DNA of 64,000 nt from Paenibacillus alba (GTDB lineage: Bacteria > Bacillota > Bacilli > Paenibacillales > NBRC-103111). The stretch covers positions 661,118 to 725,117 of the forward strand of contig NZ_JABMKZ010000003.1 in assembly GCF_013204855.1 (NCBI RefSeq). Reading direction: 5' to 3'. The notes under the pieces were generated by a model. That model had not been told where the DNA came from, ran no database searches, and saw only the letters and a list, made by a program, of their open reading frames with translations. The position numbers were made by a program, and so were the translations under genes. Position 1 is the first letter of the stretch, and every line of letters starts with the position of its first letter. Shown here in pieces: positions 52,049-59,821 of this stretch.

Positions 52049-53413
52049 ATGGGGACGGCATTTATCTCCTTGACCGATCTGAAACGAAATTTCACCGAGG
52101 TCAAAGCGGGCATGAAGCCCAAAGAGGCGATAGAAGAATCCAATCGTTGTTTGTTTTGTTATGATGCACCTTGCGTTCGTGCCTGTCCGACAGGGATTGA
52201 GATCCCTTCTTTTATTAAAAAAATTGCCTCTGGCAACCTCAAAGGCTCTGCTCGGACGATCATGGAGGCCAATCCGGTTGGGGCGACTTGTTCACGCGTA
52301 TGCCCAACGGAGGAACTGTGTGAAGGGGCTTGTGTCCTCAATCATTCGTCCAAGCCTATTCTGATCGGACAGCTTCAGCGCTATGCCACCGACTGGACTA
52401 TCCAGAATGAGCAGTTATTGTTTAAGGCGGGTGAAAGCAACGGGAAATCTGTTGCTGTCATCGGAAGCGGGCCAGCAGGATTATCCGCAGCTCGCGAGCT
52501 TGCCCGTTTCGGCTTCAAGGTTACTGTTTTTGAGGCGAAAGAGCAGGCTGGCGGACTAGACACCTATGGGATTGTTTCTTTTCGCTTGCCTCAAGAGATT
52601 TCACTCTGGGAAGTGGAACAGGTCCGGCAATTAGGCGTGGAATTCCGAATGAATACGAAGGTTGGCGTGGACATCGAAGCGGATGAAATCCTTCGTGATT
52701 ATGATGCTGTCGTACTTGCCTTAGGCATGTCCAAAGTGCCAAATCTCGGTATTGAGGGCGAAGATTTGCACGGGGTTTATGATGCGATTGATTTTGTAGC
52801 GTCTACGAAAACCAAGGCGTTGTTGGATACTTCGCTTATTGGCAAACGAGTGGCGGTCATCGGCGCAGGCAATACAGCCATCGATGCGGCAACCTGTTCC
52901 GTTCGACTAGGTGCTGAGAGTGTGCAGATCGTATATCGGCGCACTCAGGAAGAGATGACCGCCTACGACTTCGAGTTTGATTTCGCCAAACAGGATGGTG
53001 TGGAATTTAAGTGGTTAACGGCTCCGAAACGGATTATCGGGGATGAAGCCGGGCATGTTGCAGCGTTGGAATGTCTCCGAATGGAGTTGGTGGAGTCGGA
53101 AAGCGGGCGCAAACAACCTATCCCCATCCAAGGCTCTGAGTTCCTTCTCCCTATTGATGCGGTTATTAAAGCCATTGGGCAAACGCGGCATTTTTCTTTA
53201 ATAGAGCAGTTTGAGCTTGCTCATATTCGAGGGACTGTGAAAGTAAATCCGGAAACAGGGCAAACCTCCAACCCAAACGTTTATGCCGCAGGAGATATCA
53301 TATTTGGAGAAGGCCAGGGAGAAGCCATGGTTGTCTCGGCTGCTCAACAAGGAAAGCTTACCGCCTACGCGATTTACAAGCAATTGCAGCATCTGCAAGA
53401 TGAATCGGCTTAA
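52049..53413 (+). CDS. preT: Dihydropyrimidine dehydrogenase NAD(P)H-dependent subunit, PreT-like
   Basis: A 454-residue flavoprotein. The N-terminal ~115 residues form an Fe-S domain like that of small-subunit glutamate synthase (CLFCYDAPCVRACPTG and CSRVCPTEELCEGAC). It is followed by an FAD-binding motif GSGPAGLSAARELARFGF and an NAD(P)-binding motif VIGAGNTAIDAATCSVRLGA. It would pass electrons from NAD(P)H to the PreA-like subunit encoded next, reducing uracil or thymine to the 5,6-dihydro form. Taken alone it resembles GltD, but the context argues for PreT. Confidence 0.9.
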   Translation: MGTAFISLTDLKRNFTEVKAGMKPKEAIEESNRCLFCYDAPCVRACPTGIEIPSFIKKIASGNLKGSARTIMEANPVGATCSRVCPTEELCEGACVLNHSSKPILIGQLQRYATDWTIQNEQLLFKAGESNGKSVAVIGSGPAGLSAARELARFGFKVTVFEAKEQAGGLDTYGIVSFRLPQEISLWEVEQVRQLGVEFRMNTKVGVDIEADEILRDYDAVVLALGMSKVPNLGIEGEDLHGVYDAIDFVASTKTKALLDTSLIGKRVAVIGAGNTAIDAATCSVRLGAESVQIVYRRTQEEMTAYDFEFDFAKQDGVEFKWLTAPKRIIGDEAGHVAALECLRMELVESESGRKQPIPIQGSEFLLPIDAVIKAIGQTRHFSLIEQFELAHIRGTVKVNPETGQTSNPNVYAAGDIIFGEGQGEAMVVSAAQQGKLTAYAIYKQLQHLQDESA

Positions 53414-53468
53414 CGGCTGCTTAAGAATTGCCTAAAACGACAGCTAAATGAAACTGGAGGGAAGCAGC

Positions 53469-54764
53469 ATGGCAGATCTTCGCATCAATCTTGCAGGCAT
53501 TGTTTCACCTAACCCTTTCTGGTTGGCATCGGCTCCACCAACGAATACGGGATATCAGGTACAGCGGGCGTTTGAAGCTGGCTGGGGTGGCGCCGTTTGG
53601 AAAACGCTGGGTGATCCGATTATTAATACGTCTTCACGTTTTGCAGCTATTCATTTCAATGGGCAGCGGGTTGCCGGTTTCAATAATATTGAGCTGATTA
53701 CAGATCGACCGCTTGAGGTGAATCTCAAAGAAATCTATGAAACGAAGAAGCGATTTCCGCATCATGCGATTGTGGTTTCCCTCATGGTTGAACCAAAAAG
53801 GGAGAAGTGGCATGAGATTGTGAAAAAGGTTGAGGCGGTTGGTGTTGATGGTCTGGAGTTGAATTTTGGTTGTCCGCATGGGATGGCAGAACGTGGAATG
53901 GGCGCAGCTTCGGGACAGCAGCCAGATCTGGTTGAAGCGCAAACCATGTGGGCGAAGGAGGCGGCGGAAACGCCTGTCATTGTGAAATTGACCCCAAATA
54001 TCACAGATATTACAACTACTGCGAAAGCGGCAGTACGAGGCGGCGCAGATGCAATTTCTTTAATTAATACGATTAATTCCCTTGCCGGCGTAGATATTGA
54101 CACCTGGAACACAATTCCTCATGTCGGTGGCAAGGGATCGCATGGCGGCTATTGCGGGCCCGCTGTTAAGCCAATTGCGCTCCACATGGTAGCGGATTGT
54201 GCAAGGAACTCTGGAGTCGGTGTACCGATTTCGGGTATTGGCGGAATATCCAATTGGCGAGATGCTGTAGAGTTTATGCTGATGGGCGCGACAGGTGTTC
54301 AAGTATGCACGGCAGCCATGCATCATGGGTTCCGTATCGTCGAAGACATGATTGACGGCTTGAATAACTATCTAGATGAAAAAGGTCTTGCTAGTGTCTC
54401 TGAGCTGGTTGGGAAATCCGTTCCGCGTTACTCCGATTGGGGGAACCTGGATTTGAATTATGCGGTCGTCGCACGAATTAACAACGATACTTGCATCAAC
54501 TGCAATAAGTGCCATATCGCTTGTGAAGACACGTCTCATCAATGCATCGACATGTTGACGACGGACGACGGCCAGTCTTATTTGCAAGTTCGTGAAGAAG
54601 ATTGCGTAGGGTGCAACCTGTGTGCGATTGTTTGCCCAGTGGAGGGAGCGATTTCCATGGTGGAAGTCGCCGGAACGGAGGCGCCTATGACTTGGAATGA
54701 GAGACAGGAGGCTATTAGCAAGCTGTCGGAAAGTAAAGAAGCCAACAACAAGGAGGCGGTCTAG
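53469..54764 (+). CDS. preA: Dihydropyrimidine dehydrogenase catalytic subunit, PreA-like
   Basis: A 431-residue FMN enzyme. Residues 1-310 form a dihydroorotate-dehydrogenase-like barrel with the catalytic C135 in NFGCPHGMAERGMG, equivalent to the active-site cysteine of mammalian dihydropyrimidine dehydrogenase. The C-terminus carries two [4Fe-4S] motifs (CINCNKCHIACED and CVGCNLCAIVCP). With PreT it reduces pyrimidine bases. ATG 53469 follows CTGGAGGGAAG. It ends 2 bp before the dihydropyrimidinase gene. Confidence 0.93.
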   Translation: MADLRINLAGIVSPNPFWLASAPPTNTGYQVQRAFEAGWGGAVWKTLGDPIINTSSRFAAIHFNGQRVAGFNNIELITDRPLEVNLKEIYETKKRFPHHAIVVSLMVEPKREKWHEIVKKVEAVGVDGLELNFGCPHGMAERGMGAASGQQPDLVEAQTMWAKEAAETPVIVKLTPNITDITTTAKAAVRGGADAISLINTINSLAGVDIDTWNTIPHVGGKGSHGGYCGPAVKPIALHMVADCARNSGVGVPISGIGGISNWRDAVEFMLMGATGVQVCTAAMHHGFRIVEDMIDGLNNYLDEKGLASVSELVGKSVPRYSDWGNLDLNYAVVARINNDTCINCNKCHIACEDTSHQCIDMLTTDDGQSYLQVREEDCVGCNLCAIVCPVEGAISMVEVAGTEAPMTWNERQEAISKLSESKEANNKEAV

Positions 54765-54766
54765 CC

Positions 54767-56209
54767 ATGGCCAAACTCATTAAGAACGGAATCATAGTAA
54801 CGGCAGCTGATCAGTATCAAGCTGACATTCTTATTGAAAACGGGATCATCACACAGATCGGTCAGAGCCTTATGCTTGAAGGAGCTGAAATCATAGATGC
54901 TGAAGGACGATATGTGTTCCCTGGTGGTGTTGATCCCCATACACATCTCGACATGCCCTTTGGCGGAACGGTTACCGCGGACGATTTTGAGACCGGCACA
55001 AGAGCTGCCGCTTTCGGCGGGACGACAACGGTCATTGATTTTTGCCTGACGAATAAAGGGGTTCCGCTCAGTCAGTCGGTTCAAACCTGGCACGCTAAAG
55101 CCGCTGGCAAAGCCGTAATCGACTATAGCTTTCATCTGATGATTGCTGAAATCAACGATGATGTGCTTGCAGAGCTGCCGACTATGATTCATGAGGAAGG
55201 GATTACTTCTCTTAAAGTATTTATGGCTTATAAAAACGTCTTTCAAGCCGATGATGGAACGCTATATCGAACGCTGCTCGAGGCCAAACGGCATGGGGCG
55301 CTTGTTATGGTGCATGCGGAAAATGGCGATGTGATTGACTATTTAATTAAAGAAGCTCTTGAAGCAGGGAACACAGACCCTATCTACCATGCCTTAACGC
55401 GTCCATCGTTGATTGAAGGAGAAGCCACAGGGCGTGCCGCCAAGCTGACCGAGCTCGCCGAATCTCAGCTGTATGTCGTGCATGTGACTTGTGAGGAAGC
55501 GGTGGCGCAAATCGCCGAGGCGCGTAATCGAGGGGTCGATATATGGGGGGAAACGTGCCCACAGTATTTGGTGCTGGATCAGAGTTATTTGGAGAAACCT
55601 CATTTCGAAGGTGCGAAATATGTGTGGTCGCCGCCGCTACGGCCGCAATTTCATCAAGAGGCGTTATGGACCGCTTTGAAAAATGGGCAGCTTCAGACAC
55701 TGGGCTCTGATCATTGCTCTTTTAATTTTATCGGACAAAAGGAGCTAGGTCTGGGAGATTTCAGCAAAATTCCGAATGGAGGCCCTTGTATTGAGGATCG
55801 TTTCTCCATTTTATATTCGGAAGGCGTGACTAAAGGGAGAATCACACTGAATCAATTCGTGGATATTGTGTCTACGCGAAGCGCAAAACTTTTTGGCTTA
55901 TTCCCGAAAAAGGGCACCATCGCTGTCGGCTCCGATGCCGATATCGTAATATTTGATCCAGCCGTGACCCGGATTCTGTCAGTCGAAACGCATCATATGC
56001 AAGTCGATTACAATCCTTTTGAAGGCTTGGAAGTGCGGGGAGAGCCCATTACGGTGCTGTCTCGAGGTGAGTATGTGATTGAGAATAAGCAGTTTGCTGG
56101 AAACCCCGGCGCCGGACAATTTATGAAGCGAAAGACGTATCCGTCAGCATCACGGACAGCTCTGCCGGAGAAAGCGGACATAGTTGATAAGGGGGCGACC
56201 CATGTCTGA
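54767..56209 (+). CDS. hydA: Dihydropyrimidinase (D-hydantoinase)
   Basis: Binuclear zinc cyclic amidohydrolase of 480 residues. It shows H58 and H60 (DPHTHLDM), the carboxylated lysine K150 (SLKVFMAYK), H182 (VHAENGD), H238 (VHVT) and D314 (GSDHCSF), a full metal set. It opens dihydrouracil or dihydrothymine to the N-carbamoyl-beta-amino acid. The gene is packed between preA and the small gene at 56202, which it overlaps by 8 bp. Confidence 0.95.
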   Translation: MAKLIKNGIIVTAADQYQADILIENGIITQIGQSLMLEGAEIIDAEGRYVFPGGVDPHTHLDMPFGGTVTADDFETGTRAAAFGGTTTVIDFCLTNKGVPLSQSVQTWHAKAAGKAVIDYSFHLMIAEINDDVLAELPTMIHEEGITSLKVFMAYKNVFQADDGTLYRTLLEAKRHGALVMVHAENGDVIDYLIKEALEAGNTDPIYHALTRPSLIEGEATGRAAKLTELAESQLYVVHVTCEEAVAQIAEARNRGVDIWGETCPQYLVLDQSYLEKPHFEGAKYVWSPPLRPQFHQEALWTALKNGQLQTLGSDHCSFNFIGQKELGLGDFSKIPNGGPCIEDRFSILYSEGVTKGRITLNQFVDIVSTRSAKLFGLFPKKGTIAVGSDADIVIFDPAVTRILSVETHHMQVDYNPFEGLEVRGEPITVLSRGEYVIENKQFAGNPGAGQFMKRKTYPSASRTALPEKADIVDKGATHV

Positions 56210-56417
56210 GTATGAACAATTCAAGGCAGAGAAACAAAAGCTGGATGAATTTGCAGCCCAGAAGTTCAAAATCGTCCGTGTTAAAGAGGATCTAAGCGGT
56301 GCGTGGCTCGACTTTGAACATCCGGGCGGCGAACAAGCGCAAGTCCATGTGACGACGGCAAATGCAAGGAAATACTATGCGACTTTGCTTATTGCTCAGG
56401 AGACTCCGCAGATTTAA
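56202..56417 (+). CDS. Small unknown protein at the end of the pyrimidine operon
   Basis: A 71-residue soluble charged protein (MSEYEQFKAEKQKLDEFAAQ, then FKIVRVKEDLSGAWLDFEHP). Family not recognised. It starts inside the dihydropyrimidinase gene behind AAGGGGGCG and ends overlapping by 4 bp with the convergent PucR gene. The N-terminal half looks helical, the C-terminal half beta (AWLDFEH, AQVHVTT). Co-translation with catabolic enzymes hints at an accessory or stabilising role; nothing more can be claimed. Confidence 0.75.
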   Translation: MSEYEQFKAEKQKLDEFAAQKFKIVRVKEDLSGAWLDFEHPGGEQAQVHVTTANARKYYATLLIAQETPQI

Positions 56418-58039
56418 TCCGTCAGCTCTGGTCCATGCAGGTATTCGTAGCCGTATAGAGCGAGTTCAATGGCCATTCGTTTATGCGGCTGCATATAATC
56501 ATCGCCAAGCAGGGCAGCTATTTTATCCAGACGATGGTAAAGGGTTTGCCTCACAATGAACAATGCTTTGGCAGTTTCTTGTTTAGACCCGCTTAATGCC
56601 AAATAAACTTTTAGTGTCTTTAATAATGGGCCGCTTTTTTCCTGATCATAAGTTAGCAAGCTGCCTAGATAGTCGTCAATAAAAGCCTCCAGGGATCCGC
56701 TTTGTTTCATTTTGATCAGAATTTTATACACGTGCAGCTCATGATAAAAGGGCTTCGCCAAAACGCCAATATCCCTCTGGATGGCAATGGTTTCTTTGGC
56801 TGACTCGAAACTCTCCTGGGCACGCAGTGGATCGCTTATTGCTTTGCCGATACCGTAAATGTAAGAATACACAGACGTTTCCTGATGAATTTCTGTCTTT
56901 TGAAGGCGTTGAATGGCTCTGGCTATTCGATCTTGAAAAGGGGCCGCAGAAAACTGATCAATGAGAACAAATACAAGAAGATCGTTGATCACGGTTGGCA
57001 TCAGATGAAAGCCTTCGCTCTCGAAAAGTGCTCTTGCGACCATTTGTTTTTGCAGCAGATGCGTTTCCTGTTCTTTAAAGGTGGATCTGCCTGTGAGGCT
57101 GTCAAAGACACATACGATGAATTGGTTTAACTTCATAGTGGGCTTGAGTGCCAGCAGATACTCGCGTATTTCAAGAGGCGTATGTTTACCGCTCAACCAA
57201 TCGGCAATCCAGAGATCTTGCTTGTGGCGTGTTTTCTCTTCCAAATACCTAGTTCGCATCATTTCTTGCGCGATCGCGGTGGCGAATCGGTCTAGAGCAA
57301 GGACTTGATATTCGCTAAGCTCTTGTTCGCTATATAAGAGCAAATCAGCGAAAAGTCTTTCCAAGGCAAGAATTGGGCGATGTGCCAGCTTTTTTTGGAT
57401 ATCAAGAAGTTGGAACATCTCTCCGCAAATCCATTTCTCATAAAAGGCTGCGGCTTGTGTCGCAGGCATCGGAGGGACGAATTGAGCGGGCTCGCCATTC
57501 GGGAAAAAGGCAACTTGCGATTGTGTTGTTTGATGCAAAAGCGTTAGAAGCGGCTGTAACCCTTTGCCTGATAGCAGGAGCTGATTCAGCTGGGTGGAGA
57601 GGAATTCTAGTTCGGAGACCATTTTGTGATGCTGATGGATAAAATAAGCGTGCAAATCCTGGGTAATGTCGATATATCTTACTTCTTCATGAAAAAAGAT
57701 AAGGGGAAAGCTTTCGCGTTGAGCCAATGCCTTCATGCGTTCAATCGGCTGCTTCGTGTAGGTGCCTAATTCAATGCATAATCCCGAAGCGCCGCTGTCG
57801 ATGAGCTGTTGCAAGAAAGAGATACTAAGTTCCTCGTCATCATGCCAACCGATTCCAGTGTGAAGAATAAGCTCATTGCCGTTGAGTAAATGACCGACTT
57901 GAGGCACTTCCATAATGTGGACCCAACGAACCGTGCGATTCAAAGCTTGTTCATTTGCGATCGCTTCGGCTTTGTGAAACAAAGGGCGCTGTAAAATATC
58001 TCGGACCGTTAATTGGAGAAGTGTCTGAACCATAGGCAT
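56414..58039 (-). CDS. PucR family transcriptional regulator
   Basis: A 541-residue regulator. It has an N-terminal PucR domain (about 8-125; TVRDILQRPLFHKAEAIANE, LNGNELILHTGIGWHD), a central CdaR GGDEF-like region, and a C-terminal PucR-type helix-turn-helix (LSGSKQETAKALFIVRQTLYHRLDKI). Members control purine (B. subtilis PucR) or other nitrogen catabolism genes in response to a pathway metabolite. Located between the pyrimidine operon and divergent mmsA, it is the likely local regulator, probably as an activator. The start follows AAGGTGGTG; a second ATG 6 bp later is possible. Confidence 0.9.
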   Translation of the reverse strand: MPMVQTLLQLTVRDILQRPLFHKAEAIANEQALNRTVRWVHIMEVPQVGHLLNGNELILHTGIGWHDDEELSISFLQQLIDSGASGLCIELGTYTKQPIERMKALAQRESFPLIFFHEEVRYIDITQDLHAYFIHQHHKMVSELEFLSTQLNQLLLSGKGLQPLLTLLHQTTQSQVAFFPNGEPAQFVPPMPATQAAAFYEKWICGEMFQLLDIQKKLAHRPILALERLFADLLLYSEQELSEYQVLALDRFATAIAQEMMRTRYLEEKTRHKQDLWIADWLSGKHTPLEIREYLLALKPTMKLNQFIVCVFDSLTGRSTFKEQETHLLQKQMVARALFESEGFHLMPTVINDLLVFVLIDQFSAAPFQDRIARAIQRLQKTEIHQETSVYSYIYGIGKAISDPLRAQESFESAKETIAIQRDIGVLAKPFYHELHVYKILIKMKQSGSLEAFIDDYLGSLLTYDQEKSGPLLKTLKVYLALSGSKQETAKALFIVRQTLYHRLDKIAALLGDDYMQPHKRMAIELALYGYEYLHGPELTD

Positions 58040-58052
58040 TCACCACCTTAAT

Positions 58053-58067
58053 GTTAAGAAAGTTAAC
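58053..58067. promoter_or_regulatory. Inverted repeat in the pucR-mmsA divergent region
   Basis: GTTAA-GAAAG-TTAAC, arms of 5 bp, lies between the pucR start and the mmsA promoter. It is a candidate operator for the PucR-type protein; identity is a guess. Confidence 0.4.
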
Positions 58068-58075
58068 GTCACAAC

Positions 58076-58104
58076 TTGGAAAAGGTAATTTCACCTATTA
58101 TACA
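58076..58104 (+). promoter_or_regulatory. Promoter of mmsA
   Basis: TTGGAA (58076-58081), 17 bp, TATACA (58099-58104), 54 bp upstream of the start codon. Confidence 0.55.
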
Positions 58105-58157
58105 ATGTGTCTAATGACTTGTGTGGAAATTTTGTTTCAGCTAGGAGATGAACAAGG

Positions 58158-59600
58158 ATGAAGGTCTTGCAGAATCTGATTAATGGGGTTTGGCGCGATT
58201 CAACGAGTGAAGTTACGAATGATGTGATAAATCCAGCAACAGGTGAAATATTGGCAAAGGTGCCCTTGTCATCCGTTGAGGATGTGGAAAATGCGGTCAA
58301 TGCTGCGCAGCAAGCCTATGAGGACTGGAGCCGGACACCTGTACCCAAGCGAGCGCGTGTATTATTTCGCTATTGGCAGCTCTTGCAAGATCATGAGAGA
58401 GAGCTGGCAGAACTCATCACGGCCGAGAACGGGAAGAGCTACAAAGAAGCATTGGGTGAAGTTCTGCGCGGTATCGAGTGCGTGGAGTTTGCGGCAGGCG
58501 CACCTTCGCATATGATGGGTACAACTTTAGCGAATATTTCGGCTGATATGGATTCGGAGTTATTTCGTGTGCCGCTGGGTGTAGTTGGTGGCATTACACC
58601 TTTTAATTTCCCTATGATGGTACCTTGTTGGATGTTTCCATTAGCTATCGCGTGCGGAAATACCTTTGTATTAAAGCCGTCAGAGCGAACGCCGCTTACA
58701 GCAATGAAGCTGGCCGCTTTGTTTCAGGAAGCGGGACTTCCGGATGGCGTGCTTAATGTAGTACATGGTGCGCACGATGTCGTGAATACGCTAACAACGA
58801 CATCGAAGGTAAAAGCGATTTCCTTTGTAGGCTCGCAGCCTATCGCCAAATATGTGTATGAGAAGGCCTCATCGGCAGGCAAGCGGGTGCAAGCATTAGC
58901 AGGGGCAAAAAATTATCATATCGTCATGCCCGACGCTCATATCGAGAAAACGGTTGAGAATATTATCATGTCTTCCTTCGGAAGCGCTGGAGAACGCTGT
59001 ATGGCCTGCTCAGCTGTAGTTATCGTCGGTGATGCGGAACCTTTTGTAAAGTCGCTTCAGCAATCTGCTGCCGGAATGGTACTTGGCAGTGGCATGGCCG
59101 AAGAAGTAACGCTGACGCCAATTATTCGAAGTGAGCAGAAAAGTAGAATCGAGGCTTTTATTGATAAAGGTGCGGCAGAAGGGGCTGAGCTGCTTCTTGA
59201 TGGGCGAACAGCTGAAGCGTACGGAGGAGAAGGCTATTTTCTTGGAGCAACCATTTTCGATCATGTAGAGCCGGAGATGACGATTGCGAGGGAAGAGATT
59301 TTCGGGCCGGTCTTGTCACTCTTTCGCGCCGCTGATTTAGAGGAGGCATTAGCTTTAGTCAATCAGTCGCGATTTGGCAATTCGGCTGTCATCTATACAG
59401 AGAATGCCAAAGCCGTGCGGAAATTCCGCGAGGAAGTTGAAGCGGGGATGCTTGGTGTGAATGTTGGCGTTCCGGCTCCTATGGCTTTCTTTCCATTCTC
59501 AGGCTGGAAGGATTCCTTTTATGGTGATCTGCACGCCAACGGCAAAGATGGTGTGGAGTTTTATACGAAGAAAAAAATGATCACGTCACGCTATTTTTAA
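58158..59600 (+). CDS. mmsA: CoA-acylating methylmalonate/malonate semialdehyde dehydrogenase
   Basis: Aldehyde dehydrogenase of 480 residues with nucleophile C281 in GSAGERCMA. The segment ALAGAKNYHIVMPDA, which lacks the general-base glutamate of ordinary ALDHs, is diagnostic of the MmsA/IolA CoA-dependent branch. It would turn malonate semialdehyde into acetyl-CoA (or methylmalonate semialdehyde into propionyl-CoA) with release of CO2, completing uracil or thymine breakdown after the aminotransferase. It could also serve valine or inositol catabolism. AGGAGATGAACAAGG precedes the ATG. Confidence 0.93.
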   Translation: MKVLQNLINGVWRDSTSEVTNDVINPATGEILAKVPLSSVEDVENAVNAAQQAYEDWSRTPVPKRARVLFRYWQLLQDHERELAELITAENGKSYKEALGEVLRGIECVEFAAGAPSHMMGTTLANISADMDSELFRVPLGVVGGITPFNFPMMVPCWMFPLAIACGNTFVLKPSERTPLTAMKLAALFQEAGLPDGVLNVVHGAHDVVNTLTTTSKVKAISFVGSQPIAKYVYEKASSAGKRVQALAGAKNYHIVMPDAHIEKTVENIIMSSFGSAGERCMACSAVVIVGDAEPFVKSLQQSAAGMVLGSGMAEEVTLTPIIRSEQKSRIEAFIDKGAAEGAELLLDGRTAEAYGGEGYFLGATIFDHVEPEMTIAREEIFGPVLSLFRAADLEEALALVNQSRFGNSAVIYTENAKAVRKFREEVEAGMLGVNVGVPAPMAFFPFSGWKDSFYGDLHANGKDGVEFYTKKKMITSRYF

Positions 59601-59627
59601 CTTCAAATAGGGCAAATGCCAGATAAC

Positions 59628-59656
59628 GAGGACCGCGGGCAGCTGCGGCCTTTTTG
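59628..59656 (+). terminator. Terminator after mmsA
   Basis: GC-rich hairpin GGACCGC...GCGGCC followed by TTTTT. Confidence 0.75.
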
Positions 59657-59685
59657 CTATTTAATTATTATAAGTAAATCTTACA

Positions 59686-59714
59686 TTGTCGGTTTTGTGA
59701 CAATTTAGTATGAT
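59686..59714 (+). promoter_or_regulatory. Promoter of the ABC exporter operon
   Basis: TTGTCG (59686-59691), 17 bp, TATGAT (59709-59714). It implies a leader of about 100 nt before the first exporter gene. Confidence 0.5.
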
Positions 59715-59745
59715 TGACTGTACGACTGGAAAAGGAGGGAATACC

Positions 59746-59760
59746 TTGTATTTTCATTAA
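59746..59760 (+). other. Possible minimal leader ORF
   Basis: AAAGGAGGGA (59731-59740) is a near-perfect ribosome site, followed after 5 bp by TTG TAT TTT CAT TAA, a four-codon frame, about 60 bp ahead of the exporter start. It may be a regulatory leader peptide or an accidental site. Confidence 0.3.
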
Positions 59761-59821
59761 TAAAACAATTTAACCGCATGAATATTTAATGTCATAAATT
59801 ATATCTGGAGGACCCTGCATA

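Noticed and set aside
54022..56209. Reading dihydropyrimidinase and PreA as allantoin or dihydroorotate enzymes
   Set aside because: The full metal ligand set with SLKVFMAYK, the C-terminal Fe-S motifs of PreA, and the neighbours fit reductive pyrimidine catabolism better than purine breakdown or pyrimidine synthesis.
54372..59264. Numerous minus-strand frames within the pyrimidine and aldehyde dehydrogenase genes
   Set aside because: All lie inside well supported plus-strand genes, without ribosome sites or domains.
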